Assembly (NCBI RefSeq): GCF_032337115.1
Contig: NZ_JAVXZY010000001.1
Coordinates: 1 to 64,000 of the forward strand
Source: Roseateles_C aquae
Lineage (GTDB): Bacteria; Pseudomonadota; Gammaproteobacteria; Burkholderiales; Burkholderiaceae_C
Direction of reading: 5' to 3'
DNA: 64,000 nucleotides
Part shown: positions 24,424 to 32,887 of the stretch, one piece after another
Layout of the letters: every line of letters starts with the position of its first letter
How positions within the stretch are numbered: position 1 is the stretch's first letter
Notes under the pieces: model-generated
Seen by the model: only the letters and a program-made list of their open reading frames with translations
Databases searched by the model: none
Told to the model about the DNA's origin: nothing
Position numbers and translations under genes: made by a program

Positions 24424-25284
24424 TCAGGGCCGTGTGCTCTCAACGTTCGCGCTGTCCACCCCGTTCAGGAAGGGCCGTAGCGCGGCATTGAAGGCCGCGG
24501 GCGCCTCCAACGAGGGCAGGTGGGCGACACCGGGCATGATGCATCGGCGGGCGCCGGGGATGCGGCGCACCATCGCCTCGCAGCGTTGCTGCAGATGTGG
24601 CAGGTCCAGATCGCCCCACATCACCAGGCAAGGGGCTTGCACCCGCTCGAGGTGGTCCCAGGCGGCCAGCGCCGGCTCGATGACGGTGCCGCTTGCCGGC
24701 TGGCGCAGCATCAAGCCGTCCATGTCAAGGAACAGTTCGCGTGCGGCGCCGCTGACCCGCCCGGTCTCGGCCAGCGGGCCGTCGAGCCAGAGCGCGGCCA
24801 AGGCTTGGTTGATCGCATCGACATCACCGCCCGCCTGGGCCCGCTCGATCGCGGCCTGCAGCGCCGCTGTTCGCCCGGCCAGAGCCGGCGCCGGCGCACC
24901 GCCGACGGAAGGCGCGATCAAGACCAGCCCAGCGACGCAAGCCGGGCGTTCCAACGCCGCATCCAGGGCGATGCGTCCGCCCTGCGAGCAGCCGACGAAG
25001 ATGGCGCGCTCGATGCCGGCCGCCGCCAGCACCGCGTACAGATCGTCAACCCAGCGATGCGGGGTGGGGGCGGCAGTTTGCGCCCGGCCGAAGCCGCGAC
25101 GGTCATAGGCCAGCACCGTGCGCTCGGCAGCAAAGGCGCTCAGCTGCTCCAGCCACATCCGGTGATCGCAGACGCCGGCATGGATGAAGACCAGCGGCGC
25201 CAGTGTCGACTCGGCGTGGCGCAACAGCAGATAGGGAAGGCGGGCGGCTTGGGCCTCGGCCCATTGCAGGGGTGAAACAGTCAT
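24424..25284 (-). CDS. Alpha/beta-fold hydrolase
   Basis: 286 aa from ATG 25284 (MTVSPLQWAEAQAARLPYLL); an upstream extension lies in the promoter gap shared with dedA. Fold markers in order: LVFIHAGVCDHRMW (oxyanion-side HAG), AYDRRGFGRA, the nucleophile elbow VGCSQGGRIAL (Ser of GCSQGG), an acidic residue in MWGDLDLPH, and the C-terminal catalytic His in PGVAHLPSLEAP. This is the 3-oxoadipate enol-lactonase / epoxide hydrolase-like class; substrate not identifiable. Divergent from dedA across a 122-bp gap. Confidence 0.8.
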   Translation of the reverse strand: MTVSPLQWAEAQAARLPYLLLRHAESTLAPLVFIHAGVCDHRMWLEQLSAFAAERTVLAYDRRGFGRAQTAAPTPHRWVDDLYAVLAAAGIERAIFVGCSQGGRIALDAALERPACVAGLVLIAPSVGGAPAPALAGRTAALQAAIERAQAGGDVDAINQALAALWLDGPLAETGRVSGAARELFLDMDGLMLRQPASGTVIEPALAAWDHLERVQAPCLVMWGDLDLPHLQQRCEAMVRRIPGARRCIMPGVAHLPSLEAPAAFNAALRPFLNGVDSANVESTRP

Positions 25285-25406
25285 CGGGGATCCAGCGGCT
25301 GGCGAGCCGGGCTGTGTGGTTTGTGCAAGCGTCGCATTCTGCTCGCCACGCGGCCCACCTAACCAAGGGCATGGGCCCAGCTGATTCGGCACCATAATCC
25401 GCCGCC

Positions 25407-26057
25407 ATGGAAACCCTTGCCCTCTTGCTGGACTTCATCGTCCATGTCGACCGCTATCTGCAGCAGTTCGTCGCCAACTACGGCACCGGCGTCTATGCGC
25501 TGCTGTTTGCCATCATCTTTGTCGAGACCGGCCTGGTCGTGATGCCATTTCTGCCCGGCGATTCGCTGCTCTTCATCGTGGGTGCGATGTGCGGCACCGG
25601 CCTGCTCAGCCTGCCGATGGCGCTGACGCTGCTGAGCATCGCCGCGATCGCCGGCAATCAGACCAATTACACGATAGGCCGCTACTTCGGGCCCAAGGTC
25701 TTCCAGTGGGAGAACTCGCGCTTCTTCAACAAGAAGGCCTTTGATCAGGCCCATGCGTTCTATGAGCGCTATGGCGGCATCACCATTGTGCTGGCGCGCT
25801 TCATGCCGTTTGCGCGCACCTTCGCACCCTTTGTGGCCGGCGTGGCGCAGATGACGCGGCGCAAGTTCACGCTCTACGACGTCAGCGGCGGCCTGCTGTG
25901 GGTGTTTGGCGTCACGCTGATGGGCTATTGCTTTGGTAATGTGCCCTGGGTTCAACATAACCTTGAAAAAATCATCTGGGGCATGATTCTTCTGCCCGGG
26001 GTGCTGGCGCTGTACGGCGCCTGGAAAGGCCGGCGCAAGACGCCCGCTCAAGCCTGA
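25407..26057 (+). CDS. DedA-family membrane protein
   Basis: 216 aa, ATG 25407. Membrane helices near residues 25-50, 55-85, 140-160 and 175-200. Conserved DedA motifs: FVETGLVVMPFLPGDSLLF with the acidic/Pro/Gly pattern, GNQTNYTIGRYFG, and FYERYGGITIVLARFMPFARTFAPFVAG, with its two functional Arg residues. Family members help flip undecaprenyl-phosphate or phospholipids and affect proton-motive force. Followed after 16 bases by the tricorn-type protease gene, with which it may be cotranscribed. Confidence 0.9.
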   Translation: METLALLLDFIVHVDRYLQQFVANYGTGVYALLFAIIFVETGLVVMPFLPGDSLLFIVGAMCGTGLLSLPMALTLLSIAAIAGNQTNYTIGRYFGPKVFQWENSRFFNKKAFDQAHAFYERYGGITIVLARFMPFARTFAPFVAGVAQMTRRKFTLYDVSGGLLWVFGVTLMGYCFGNVPWVQHNLEKIIWGMILLPGVLALYGAWKGRRKTPAQA

Positions 26058-26073
26058 AATCCTTGGAGACACC

Positions 26074-29000
26074 ATGAAGTACGCCGTGCGGACGCTGTCC
26101 GCAGCCCTTGCCATTGCCCTCGGCGGCACGCTGCTGAGCCCGGCTCTGGCCGCCGACTCGACGCTGCTGCTGCGCCAACCGGCCGTCTCGGCCCATCACC
26201 TGGTCTTCGTCTATGGCGGCGATCTGTGGATTGCCGATCGCCAGGGCCAGAACGCCCGCCAGCTGACGAGCCATGCCGCCAGCGAGTTTGCGCCGGCCAT
26301 CTCACCCGATGAACGCTGGATCGCCTTCTCGGCCAATTACGACGGCAATACCGATGTCTATGTGATGCCGATCGAAGGCGGTCAGCCGCGCCGGCTGACC
26401 TGGCATCCGGGCGCCGATGTCGTCAACGGCTGGAGCCCTGATGGCAAGCGGGTGCTGTTTGCGTCGCCGCGCGAGGTGGCGAACAACCGCAGCAATCAGC
26501 TGTTCGAGGTGGCCTTGGAGGGCGGCTTTGAGCGCAAGGTGATGGAGGCGGTGGCTTTCGAGGGTGCCTGGTCGGCCGATGGCAAGCGCCTGGCCTACCG
26601 CCCCTACCGTCAGGCCTACACCGGCGCGAGCGGCTGGCGCCAGCACCGCGGTGGCACGACACCGCCGGTCTGGATCATCGATCCCAAGGCGCAGACGCTG
26701 GAGAAGATCCCGCACGAGAACGCGACCGACATGAACCCCCTGTGGGTCGGCGATCAAGTCGTCTTCATCTCCGACCGCAACGATGGCGCGGCCAATCTCT
26801 TTGCCTACGACAGCCGCACAAAGCAGCTGCGCCAGCTGACGCATGAAAAGCTCTGGGATGTGAAGAGTGCCTCGGCCACAGGCACTCAGATCGTCTACGA
26901 GGTGGGCGGCCGGCTCAAGCAGCTGGACCTGGCCCAGCCCGCGGCCGAGCCGGTGCTGCTCGACATCCGCATTCAGGCGGCGTCCATCCAGGCGCGTGAA
27001 CAATGGAAGGATGCCAGCCGCACCATCACCTCAGCGGTGCTGTCCAGCAGCGGCAAGCGGGTGCTGGTGAGTGCCCGCGGCGAGGTCTTCAGCGTGCCGG
27101 TCAAGGACGGCTCGGTGCGCAATCTGACCGGCACCGCCGGCGCCCGCGAGAAGGATGGGCTGTGGAGCCCCGATGGCCAGCGGGTGGCCTATATCGCCGA
27201 TGCCGGCATGAAGCATGAGCTGGTGCTGAGCGATCAAGCCGGCGCTGCCGGCAAGGCCAAGACCGAGCGCCATCCGCTCGGCGAGGGCTATTTCACGCTG
27301 ATGGACTGGTCGCCCGATGGCCGCACACTGGCGCTGCACGACAACCATCTGAACCTGTTCGTCTACCGGCTCGACGGTGGCAAGCTGCAGAAGGTCGATC
27401 ACAGCCCGCGCCGCGGCGGCAGTTTCGAGACCAGCTTCTCGCCGGACAGCCGCTGGCTGGCCTACACCGTCACCACCGCCAACCACTTCAGCCAGATCCG
27501 TCTGCACGATCTGCAGACCGGTCAGCAGCACGCGCTCAGCGATGGCCTGAGCCACGCCAGCAACCCGGTCTTCGCGCCCGGCGGCGACTACCTCTACTTC
27601 AGCGCGTCGACCAACTCCGGCCCGACCCATGTCGGCCTCGATATGTCGACCGAGGAGCGGCCGCTGCGCTTCGGTCTCTACGCCGCCGTGCTGAGCAGCG
27701 AGGGCCGCTCGCCACTGCTGCCCAAGAGTGGTGATGAAGACCCGGTCAAGAAGGCGGAAGCCAAGCCTGCCGAGAAGACTGCTGACAAAGCCTCTGAGAA
27801 GGCTTTTGAAAAAGCGCCTGAAAAGGCGGCCGACAAGTCAGCAGAAAAACCGACCGACAAGGTCAAGCCGGTGCGCATCGATTTCGCCGGCCTGCAGCAG
27901 CGCTTTGTCGGCCTGCCGGTGGCCGAGCGTTTCTACGATGGCCTGCAGGTGGCCGCCGATGGCGCGCTGTTCTACCTGGAGCGCCGTCAGCGCGGCATCA
28001 GCGTCGAGCCGCCGGAGGCCGAGGCCGGCGAGGGCGCCGAGCTCTGGCGCTTTGACTTCAGCGAACGCAAGGCCAAGTCGCTCCGCGCCGGCGTGAGCGG
28101 CTTCAGCCTCAGCGGCGATGGCAAGAAGCTGCTGCTGCAACTGCCCAAGGGCCGGCTCGAAGTGGGCGAGGCCAATGACAAGCTCGACGCCAAGGCGGTC
28201 GATCTGGGCGGGCTGAAGGTGCGCATTGATCCGCGCCAGGAATGGCGGCAGATCTTTGACGAGACCTGGTGGATGGAGAAGGAGTACTTCTACGACGCCG
28301 GGCTGCATGGCATCGACTGGCAGGCCGTCTACAAGCGCTATCAGGCCCTGCTGCCTCATGTGCAGCGGCGCGAGGATCTGAACGATGTGCTGGTGGAGAT
28401 GATCGGCGAGCTGCAGGTCGGCCACAACCGCGTGGGCGGCGGCGACGTGCAGCAGGAGGCGCCGGTGACCGTCGGCCTGCTCGGTGCTGACTTCGAGCTC
28501 GACCAGGGCCTGCTGCGCATCAAGAAGATCTACCGCGGCGACCGCTGGAACCCCTTCCTCAAGGCACCGCTGGCCGCACCTGGACTGGGCGTGAAGGAGG
28601 GCGACTACCTGCTCAGCGTCAACGGCCAGGGCATTGATGGGCGCGGCAATCTGTTCGCGCTGCTCGAGGGCAGCGTTGGCAAGCAACTCACCCTGGGCGT
28701 GGCCAGCGATGCCAAGGGCGGCGGGCTGCGCCAGGTGGTCGTCGAGCCGGTGGCCCGCGATGCCGGGCTGCGCCAATGGGACTGGATCGAGCAGAAGCGC
28801 GAGCATGTGAACGCCAAGACCGGCGGCAAGGTCGCCTATGTCTATCTGCCCGATACCGGCCAGACCGGCTACCACTACTTCAACCGCCTGTTCTTTGCCC
28901 AGAGCGACAAGCCGGCGCTGATCGTCGACGACCGCCGCAACGGCGGTGGCCACGCGGCCAACTACATCATCGAGCTGCTCAACCGTCCCTACCTGTCTGG

Positions 29001-29436
29001 CTGGTCGGATCGTGACGGCCTGGTCTTCAACACACCGGGCTCGGCCATCCATGGCCCCAAGGTGATGCTGATCGACCAGGATGCCGGTTCCGGCGGCGAC
29101 TTCCTGCCCTGGGCCTTCAAGCGAACCGGCCTGGGCCCCTTGATCGGCACCCGCACCTGGGGCGGCCTGATCGGCATCGCCAGCAACCCGCCGCTGATCG
29201 ATGGCGGCGCACTGCTGGTGCCCGATTTCCGCTTCTTCACGCCTGACGGTGAGTGGCGCATCGAGAACGAGGGCACGGCGCCGGATATCGAGGTGGAACT
29301 CGATCCGCTGCTGGTCAACAAGGGCGTTGATAGCCAGCTGGAAGCGGCGATTGCCAATGTGATGCAGCAGCTGGCCACGCACAAGTCCAAGGTGCTGACA
29401 AGCCCGCCGCCGCGGCCGACGCAGCTGGGCAAGTAA
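26074..29436 (+). CDS. Tricorn-type S41 protease, periplasmic
   Basis: 1120 aa, ATG 26074 with GGAG upstream. A signal peptide (residues 1-27, cleaved after SPALA) exports it. Residues ~30-590 hold two WD40/TolB-like beta-propellers (ISPDERWIAFSANYDGNTDVY and SPDGQRVAYIAD). A Lys/Glu/Ala-rich linker (~565-600, DKASEKAFEKAPEK) interrupts the chain. Then come the C1 region, a PDZ domain (~830-900, GLGVKEGDYLLSVNGQGIDG), and the S41 peptidase domain with DDRRNGGGHAANYIIELL and the nucleophile in DQDAGSGGDFLPWAFK. By homology it degrades oligopeptides in the periplasm. Length matches the bacterial tricorn family. A rho-independent terminator follows at 29465. Confidence 0.9.
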   Translation: MKYAVRTLSAALAIALGGTLLSPALAADSTLLLRQPAVSAHHLVFVYGGDLWIADRQGQNARQLTSHAASEFAPAISPDERWIAFSANYDGNTDVYVMPIEGGQPRRLTWHPGADVVNGWSPDGKRVLFASPREVANNRSNQLFEVALEGGFERKVMEAVAFEGAWSADGKRLAYRPYRQAYTGASGWRQHRGGTTPPVWIIDPKAQTLEKIPHENATDMNPLWVGDQVVFISDRNDGAANLFAYDSRTKQLRQLTHEKLWDVKSASATGTQIVYEVGGRLKQLDLAQPAAEPVLLDIRIQAASIQAREQWKDASRTITSAVLSSSGKRVLVSARGEVFSVPVKDGSVRNLTGTAGAREKDGLWSPDGQRVAYIADAGMKHELVLSDQAGAAGKAKTERHPLGEGYFTLMDWSPDGRTLALHDNHLNLFVYRLDGGKLQKVDHSPRRGGSFETSFSPDSRWLAYTVTTANHFSQIRLHDLQTGQQHALSDGLSHASNPVFAPGGDYLYFSASTNSGPTHVGLDMSTEERPLRFGLYAAVLSSEGRSPLLPKSGDEDPVKKAEAKPAEKTADKASEKAFEKAPEKAADKSAEKPTDKVKPVRIDFAGLQQRFVGLPVAERFYDGLQVAADGALFYLERRQRGISVEPPEAEAGEGAELWRFDFSERKAKSLRAGVSGFSLSGDGKKLLLQLPKGRLEVGEANDKLDAKAVDLGGLKVRIDPRQEWRQIFDETWWMEKEYFYDAGLHGIDWQAVYKRYQALLPHVQRREDLNDVLVEMIGELQVGHNRVGGGDVQQEAPVTVGLLGADFELDQGLLRIKKIYRGDRWNPFLKAPLAAPGLGVKEGDYLLSVNGQGIDGRGNLFALLEGSVGKQLTLGVASDAKGGGLRQVVVEPVARDAGLRQWDWIEQKREHVNAKTGGKVAYVYLPDTGQTGYHYFNRLFFAQSDKPALIVDDRRNGGGHAANYIIELLNRPYLSGWSDRDGLVFNTPGSAIHGPKVMLIDQDAGSGGDFLPWAFKRTGLGPLIGTRTWGGLIGIASNPPLIDGGALLVPDFRFFTPDGEWRIENEGTAPDIEVELDPLLVNKGVDSQLEAAIANVMQQLATHKSKVLTSPPPRPTQLGK

Positions 29437-29464
29437 GTCGCTGATCGCGTGTGATGAAGCAGGC

Positions 29465-29493
29465 AAGACCTGGCCCCGCGCCAGGTCTTTTTC
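29465..29493 (+). terminator. Rho-independent terminator after the tricorn gene
   Basis: AAGACCTGG (29465-29473), a 7-base loop and CCAGGTCTT (29481-29489) form a perfect 9-bp stem followed by a T run. The left arm shares CAAGACCTG with the dispersed 15-bp motif. Confidence 0.85.
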
Positions 29494-29542
29494 ATTGGCT
29501 CTTTTGGCGTTATGTCTGGATGCTCTGGAAACAGCCAAAGGC

Positions 29543-29631
29543 AAGCACAGAGGCACTGAGGCACAGAGAAAAGCGCAGCAAACCGTTGTTCCCTCTGTGA
29601 ATTCCTCTGCGACTCTGTGGCTCTGTGGTTT
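29543..29631. repeat. Imperfect palindromic CACAGAG element (REP/MITE-like)
   Basis: The left arm 29543-29570 (AAGCACAGAGGCACTGAGGC, then ACAGAG) is nearly complementary to the right arm 29602-29631, built from CTCTGCGACTCTGTGGCTCT. Each arm contains degenerate copies of CACAGAG(G/T). It lies between two convergent genes, 50 bp beyond the terminator. Similar CACAGAG/CTCTGTG palindromes are scattered in many bacterial genomes; that comparison is from memory. Confidence 0.65.
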
Positions 29632-29685
29632 GTTTGGCTGATCAACAGCTAACGCGCCAAGAGCCTTTTCATCTCCACCTCAAGT

Positions 29686-31140
29686 TCAGCTCATCGAGCG
29701 GTGCCTTGCCAGCGGCGGGTTCTTGGCGAAGTAGCGCGCGATGCCGGTGGCAATCGCGTCGACCAGCTTGCGCTGGTAGTCCGGGTCGCGCAGCTTGGCC
29801 TCTTCGTCCGGGTTGGAGATGAAGGCGGTCTCGACCAGGATGGACGGCACATCGGGCGCCTTCAGCACCGCAAAACCGGCCTGCTCGACGCGGCGCTTGT
29901 GCAGATTGCCGACCTGGCCGATCTGGCCCAACACCTCGCTGCCGAGCTTGAGGCTGTCCTTGATCTGCGCCGTGGTGCTCATGTCCAGCATCGCGCGCAG
30001 AACCGCTTTGTCCTTGACGCTGACATTGACGCCGCCGATCAGATCGGCCGCATTCTCGCGGTCGGCCATCCAGCGCGCCGCCTGACTGCTGGCCGCGCCG
30101 TCGCTGAGCGCAAACACCGAGGCACCGCGAGCCTGCGGCGTGAAGAAGGCGTCGGCATGGATAGACACAAAGAGATCGGCCTGCACCCGGCGCGCCTTGT
30201 TCACCCGTTCGTGCAGCGGCACGAAAAAGTCGGCGTCGCGGGTCATCATCACGCGGATATTGGCATTGCTCTGCAAGGCCTCGCGCAGCTTCAGGCCGAT
30301 GGCCAGCACCACATCCTTCTCGCGCAACCCCGAGGGGCCACTGGCGCCGGGGTCCTCGCCGCCATGGCCGGGATCGATGGCGATGACGATCAGCCGGTCG
30401 AGCTTTTGCTGAACGGTGATGGGCGGCACGCCGCTGCCCGGCTTGGGGCTTGGGGCGGGCGTAGATGCCGGCAGGGCGGGCGCGCTGGCCGCCGCCGTCG
30501 TGCTGGTCGGCGAACTGGCCGCCGTACTGGATGTTGCCGCGCCAGGCTTTGGCGCTTCAGGTTTTGGCGATTCGGGCTTGCCCGGCTTCTCCAGTCGTCC
30601 GATCAGCTCGCCGAGCGCATCCTGCACCGATTGGGCGGCGCCGCTGGCAGTGGCCTCCTTCTCGCGTATCAGCGCCAGCAGCGGATCGGGTTCCTGGGCC
30701 GGATGTAGATCAAACACCAGGCGATGGCGGTAGGCGGCCACCGGTGCAATGGTGAAGATCTGTGGCGCCACCGCCTGCTTCAGATCGAGCACGATGCGCA
30801 CCACCCGCGGCTGGTTCTGGCCGACGCGCACACCGGCGATATAGGGATCGTCGGGCTTGACCTTGCCCAGCAGCTCGCGCAGGCCCAGGCTCAGCTCCAG
30901 ATCATCGACATCGATGACCAGCCGGTCCGGATTGGCGATCAGGCTGTGGCGGGCAACCAGCGGGCGGTCGGATTCCAGCGTGACGCGCGTGTAGTCGGCC
31001 GCCGGCCAGACGCGCACCGCAACGATGCTGGCCGGCGCGCTGGCAGTCACTGCCGGAGCGGCCAGCAGCTGGGGCGCGCGCAACAGCAAGGCCAGTCCGC
31101 CCATTTGCTGCAAGGCCTGGCGGCGCGCTTGCTTGATCAA
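29686..31140 (-). CDS. amiC: N-acetylmuramoyl-L-alanine amidase AmiC
   Basis: 484 aa from TTG 31140, which overlaps the tsaE stop (TTGA) and has AGGAG 8 bases upstream. The N-terminus (MIKQARRQALQQMGGLALLL) is a signal with paired arginines, possibly Tat as in E. coli AmiC. An AMIN domain (~45-150, VAVRVWPAADYTRVTLESD, RLVIDVDDLEL) targets septal peptidoglycan. After a Pro/Ala/Lys linker, Amidase_3 (~255-475) has IDPGHGGEDPGA, the MTRDADFFVPLHERV motif, FVSIHADAF and the catalytic Glu in LVETAFISNPDEE. It cleaves the stem peptide from glycan during cell separation. The tsaE-amiC order is conserved in proteobacteria. Confidence 0.92.
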   Translation of the reverse strand: MIKQARRQALQQMGGLALLLRAPQLLAAPAVTASAPASIVAVRVWPAADYTRVTLESDRPLVARHSLIANPDRLVIDVDDLELSLGLRELLGKVKPDDPYIAGVRVGQNQPRVVRIVLDLKQAVAPQIFTIAPVAAYRHRLVFDLHPAQEPDPLLALIREKEATASGAAQSVQDALGELIGRLEKPGKPESPKPEAPKPGAATSSTAASSPTSTTAAASAPALPASTPAPSPKPGSGVPPITVQQKLDRLIVIAIDPGHGGEDPGASGPSGLREKDVVLAIGLKLREALQSNANIRVMMTRDADFFVPLHERVNKARRVQADLFVSIHADAFFTPQARGASVFALSDGAASSQAARWMADRENAADLIGGVNVSVKDKAVLRAMLDMSTTAQIKDSLKLGSEVLGQIGQVGNLHKRRVEQAGFAVLKAPDVPSILVETAFISNPDEEAKLRDPDYQRKLVDAIATGIARYFAKNPPLARHRSMS

Positions 31141-31697
31141 GCTGCATGCTCCTGCAATTCGGCGGGCAGGGCGGCGGCCAGCGCTTGCAGCAAGACCTGA
31201 CCCCGCGCGGTGGCGGTCTCGACGCGCAGGCGCCGGCTGTCGTCGTCCTGCACCGCGATGTGCAGGGCCAGGTCGGGCTTGGGCAGCATGCCCACGGCCT
31301 TCTCGGGCCATTCGCTGAGCTTCAGTCCGGGGCGGGCAAAGACATCGCGAAAGCCGGCGTCTTCCCACTCGCGTGGATCGTCAAAGCGGTAGAAATCGAA
31401 ATGACTGACCTCGCCGAGTTCGCCATCGAGCGCGTAGCTCTCCAGCACCGCATAGCTGGGGCTCTTGATGCGGCCGCTGACACCCAGCGCACGCAGCAGA
31501 TGGCGCACCAGGCTGGTCTTGCCGGCACCCAGGCTGCCATGCAGTTCCACGCTGGCGTCCAGGCCGATGCCGGGGCGCGCTTGCTGGCACAGCACCAGGG
31601 CCAGGTCTTGCGCAAAGCGTTCGCAGGCGGCCTCATCGGGCCAGCGGAAATGGCGGGTTTCTAGAATGGCCAACAAATGCTTGACGCTCCACGACAC
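31137..31697 (-). CDS. tsaE: tRNA threonylcarbamoyladenosine biosynthesis ATPase TsaE
   Basis: About 186 aa from GTG 31697; TTG 31676 (GGAG upstream) is an equally good start. P-loop ELHGSLGAGKTSLVRHLLRA (residues ~50-65), the switch-like SPSYAVLESY, and HFDFYRFDDPREWEDAGF are diagnostic. It works with TsaB/TsaD to make t6A37 in ANN-decoding tRNAs. One copy of the dispersed 15-bp motif lies near its 3' end, encoding ARGQVLLQ. Whatever start is used, it is only 3-25 bp from the divergent queG start, so the two promoters must overlap the coding ends. Confidence 0.92.
   Translation of the reverse strand: MSWSVKHLLAILETRHFRWPDEAACERFAQDLALVLCQQARPGIGLDASVELHGSLGAGKTSLVRHLLRALGVSGRIKSPSYAVLESYALDGELGEVSHFDFYRFDDPREWEDAGFRDVFARPGLKLSEWPEKAVGMLPKPDLALHIAVQDDDSRRLRVETATARGQVLLQALAAALPAELQEHAA
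31190..31204 (-). repeat. Dispersed motif GGGGTCAGGTCTTGC, copy 3
   Basis: Exact 15-base match to copies 1 and 2 but on the opposite strand. It lies in tsaE, in the sense orientation, and encodes Gly-Gln-Val-Leu in a different frame from the other copies. Confidence 0.6.
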
Positions 31698-31700
31698 GAT

Positions 31701-32804
31701 ATGAATCCCGGCGCCCTGATGCAGCAACTGCGCCAGTGGGCCGGCGAGCTTGGATTCTCACAGATTGGCGTGGCCGGCATCGACCTCGCCACTGCCGAAG
31801 CCGGCCTCCTGGCCTGGCTGGCCGCTGGCTTTCACGGCGAGATGCACTATATGGCCAGCCATGGCCTGAAACGGGCAAGGCCGGCCGAGTTGGTGCCAGG
31901 CACCGTCAGCGTGTTGACGGCCCGGCTGGACTATCTGCCCGCCGACGTGGTGGACGTTCCAACGGGCTGGCAGGCGATCGAATGGCAGGGCTTGGCCGAC
32001 CCGCAGCGGGCCCAGGTTTCGCTCTATGCGCGGGGGCGCGATTATCACAAGGTGATGCGCCAGCGCCTGCAGAAACTGGCCGACAAACTGGCCGCGGTGG
32101 TGGGGCCGCTGGGCCATCGGGTGTTCACCGATTCGGCGCCGGTGCTGGAGGTCGAGCTGGCCAGCCGCTCAGGCCTGGGCTGGCGCGGCAAGCACACGCT
32201 GACGCTGCAGCGCGATGCCGGCTCGATGTTTTTTCTGGGCGAGATCTATCTGGATCTGGCGCTGCCGCCCACGCCGGCCAGCAGTGCCCACTGCGGCAGT
32301 TGCACCGCCTGCATCAGCGCCTGCCCGACCCAGGCCATCGTTGCGCCCTACCGCGTCGACGCGCGGCGCTGCATTTCCTACCTGACGATCGAGCACGACG
32401 GCGCCATTCCCGAAGCGCTGCGCGCGCTGATTGGCAACCGCATCTATGGCTGCGACGACTGCCAGCTGGCCTGCCCCTGGAACAAGTTCGCGCAGCGCAG
32501 CCCGCTGGCCGACTTTGACACCCGCTCGGCCTTCAAGGCGCCGACACTGCTGCAACTGTGGTCCTGGGACGAAGCCACGTTTCTGCGCCAGACCGAGGGT
32601 TCGGCGATACGCCGCATCGGGCATGCGCGCTGGCGACGCAATCTGGCGGTGGCCATGGGCAATGCGCTGGCTGCTGATTTGGGCGCCGAGGAGGCTGCAG
32701 CGCTGCGCGCCGCCTTGGCGAGCGCCTTGCCCGGGGCGTCGACGCTGCTGGCCGAGCATATCGGCTGGGCCTTGCAGCAGTCGCCTGCGCCCTGGTCTGT
32801 GTAG
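31701..32804 (+). CDS. queG: Epoxyqueuosine reductase QueG
   Basis: 367 aa from ATG 31701; the frame opens 8 codons earlier at 31677, inside the tsaE start region. N-terminal cobalamin-binding domain with GFHGEMHYMASHG, RPAELVPGTVSVLTARLDYL and VFTDSAPVLEVELA. Two 4Fe-4S clusters follow: CGSCTACISACPTQAI and CDDCQLACPWN. Catalyses the last step of queuosine synthesis, reduction of epoxyqueuosine in tRNA. Divergent from tsaE; in E. coli queG and tsaE are also neighbours. Confidence 0.95.
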   Translation: MNPGALMQQLRQWAGELGFSQIGVAGIDLATAEAGLLAWLAAGFHGEMHYMASHGLKRARPAELVPGTVSVLTARLDYLPADVVDVPTGWQAIEWQGLADPQRAQVSLYARGRDYHKVMRQRLQKLADKLAAVVGPLGHRVFTDSAPVLEVELASRSGLGWRGKHTLTLQRDAGSMFFLGEIYLDLALPPTPASSAHCGSCTACISACPTQAIVAPYRVDARRCISYLTIEHDGAIPEALRALIGNRIYGCDDCQLACPWNKFAQRSPLADFDTRSAFKAPTLLQLWSWDEATFLRQTEGSAIRRIGHARWRRNLAVAMGNALAADLGAEEAAALRAALASALPGASTLLAEHIGWALQQSPAPWSV

Positions 32805-32887
32805 GTAGAAGCCGCAGCACCACATTCGGCACAGCGGCCGTGCCATCCGTTAGCATGCCTGCGATGCCCTGTCGAGATGAGGTTTTC

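Noticed and set aside
29542..29645. Possible small protein across the CACAGAG element (NHRATESQR-type translation)
   Set aside because: This is the typical false translation of a palindromic repeat; no gene signals.
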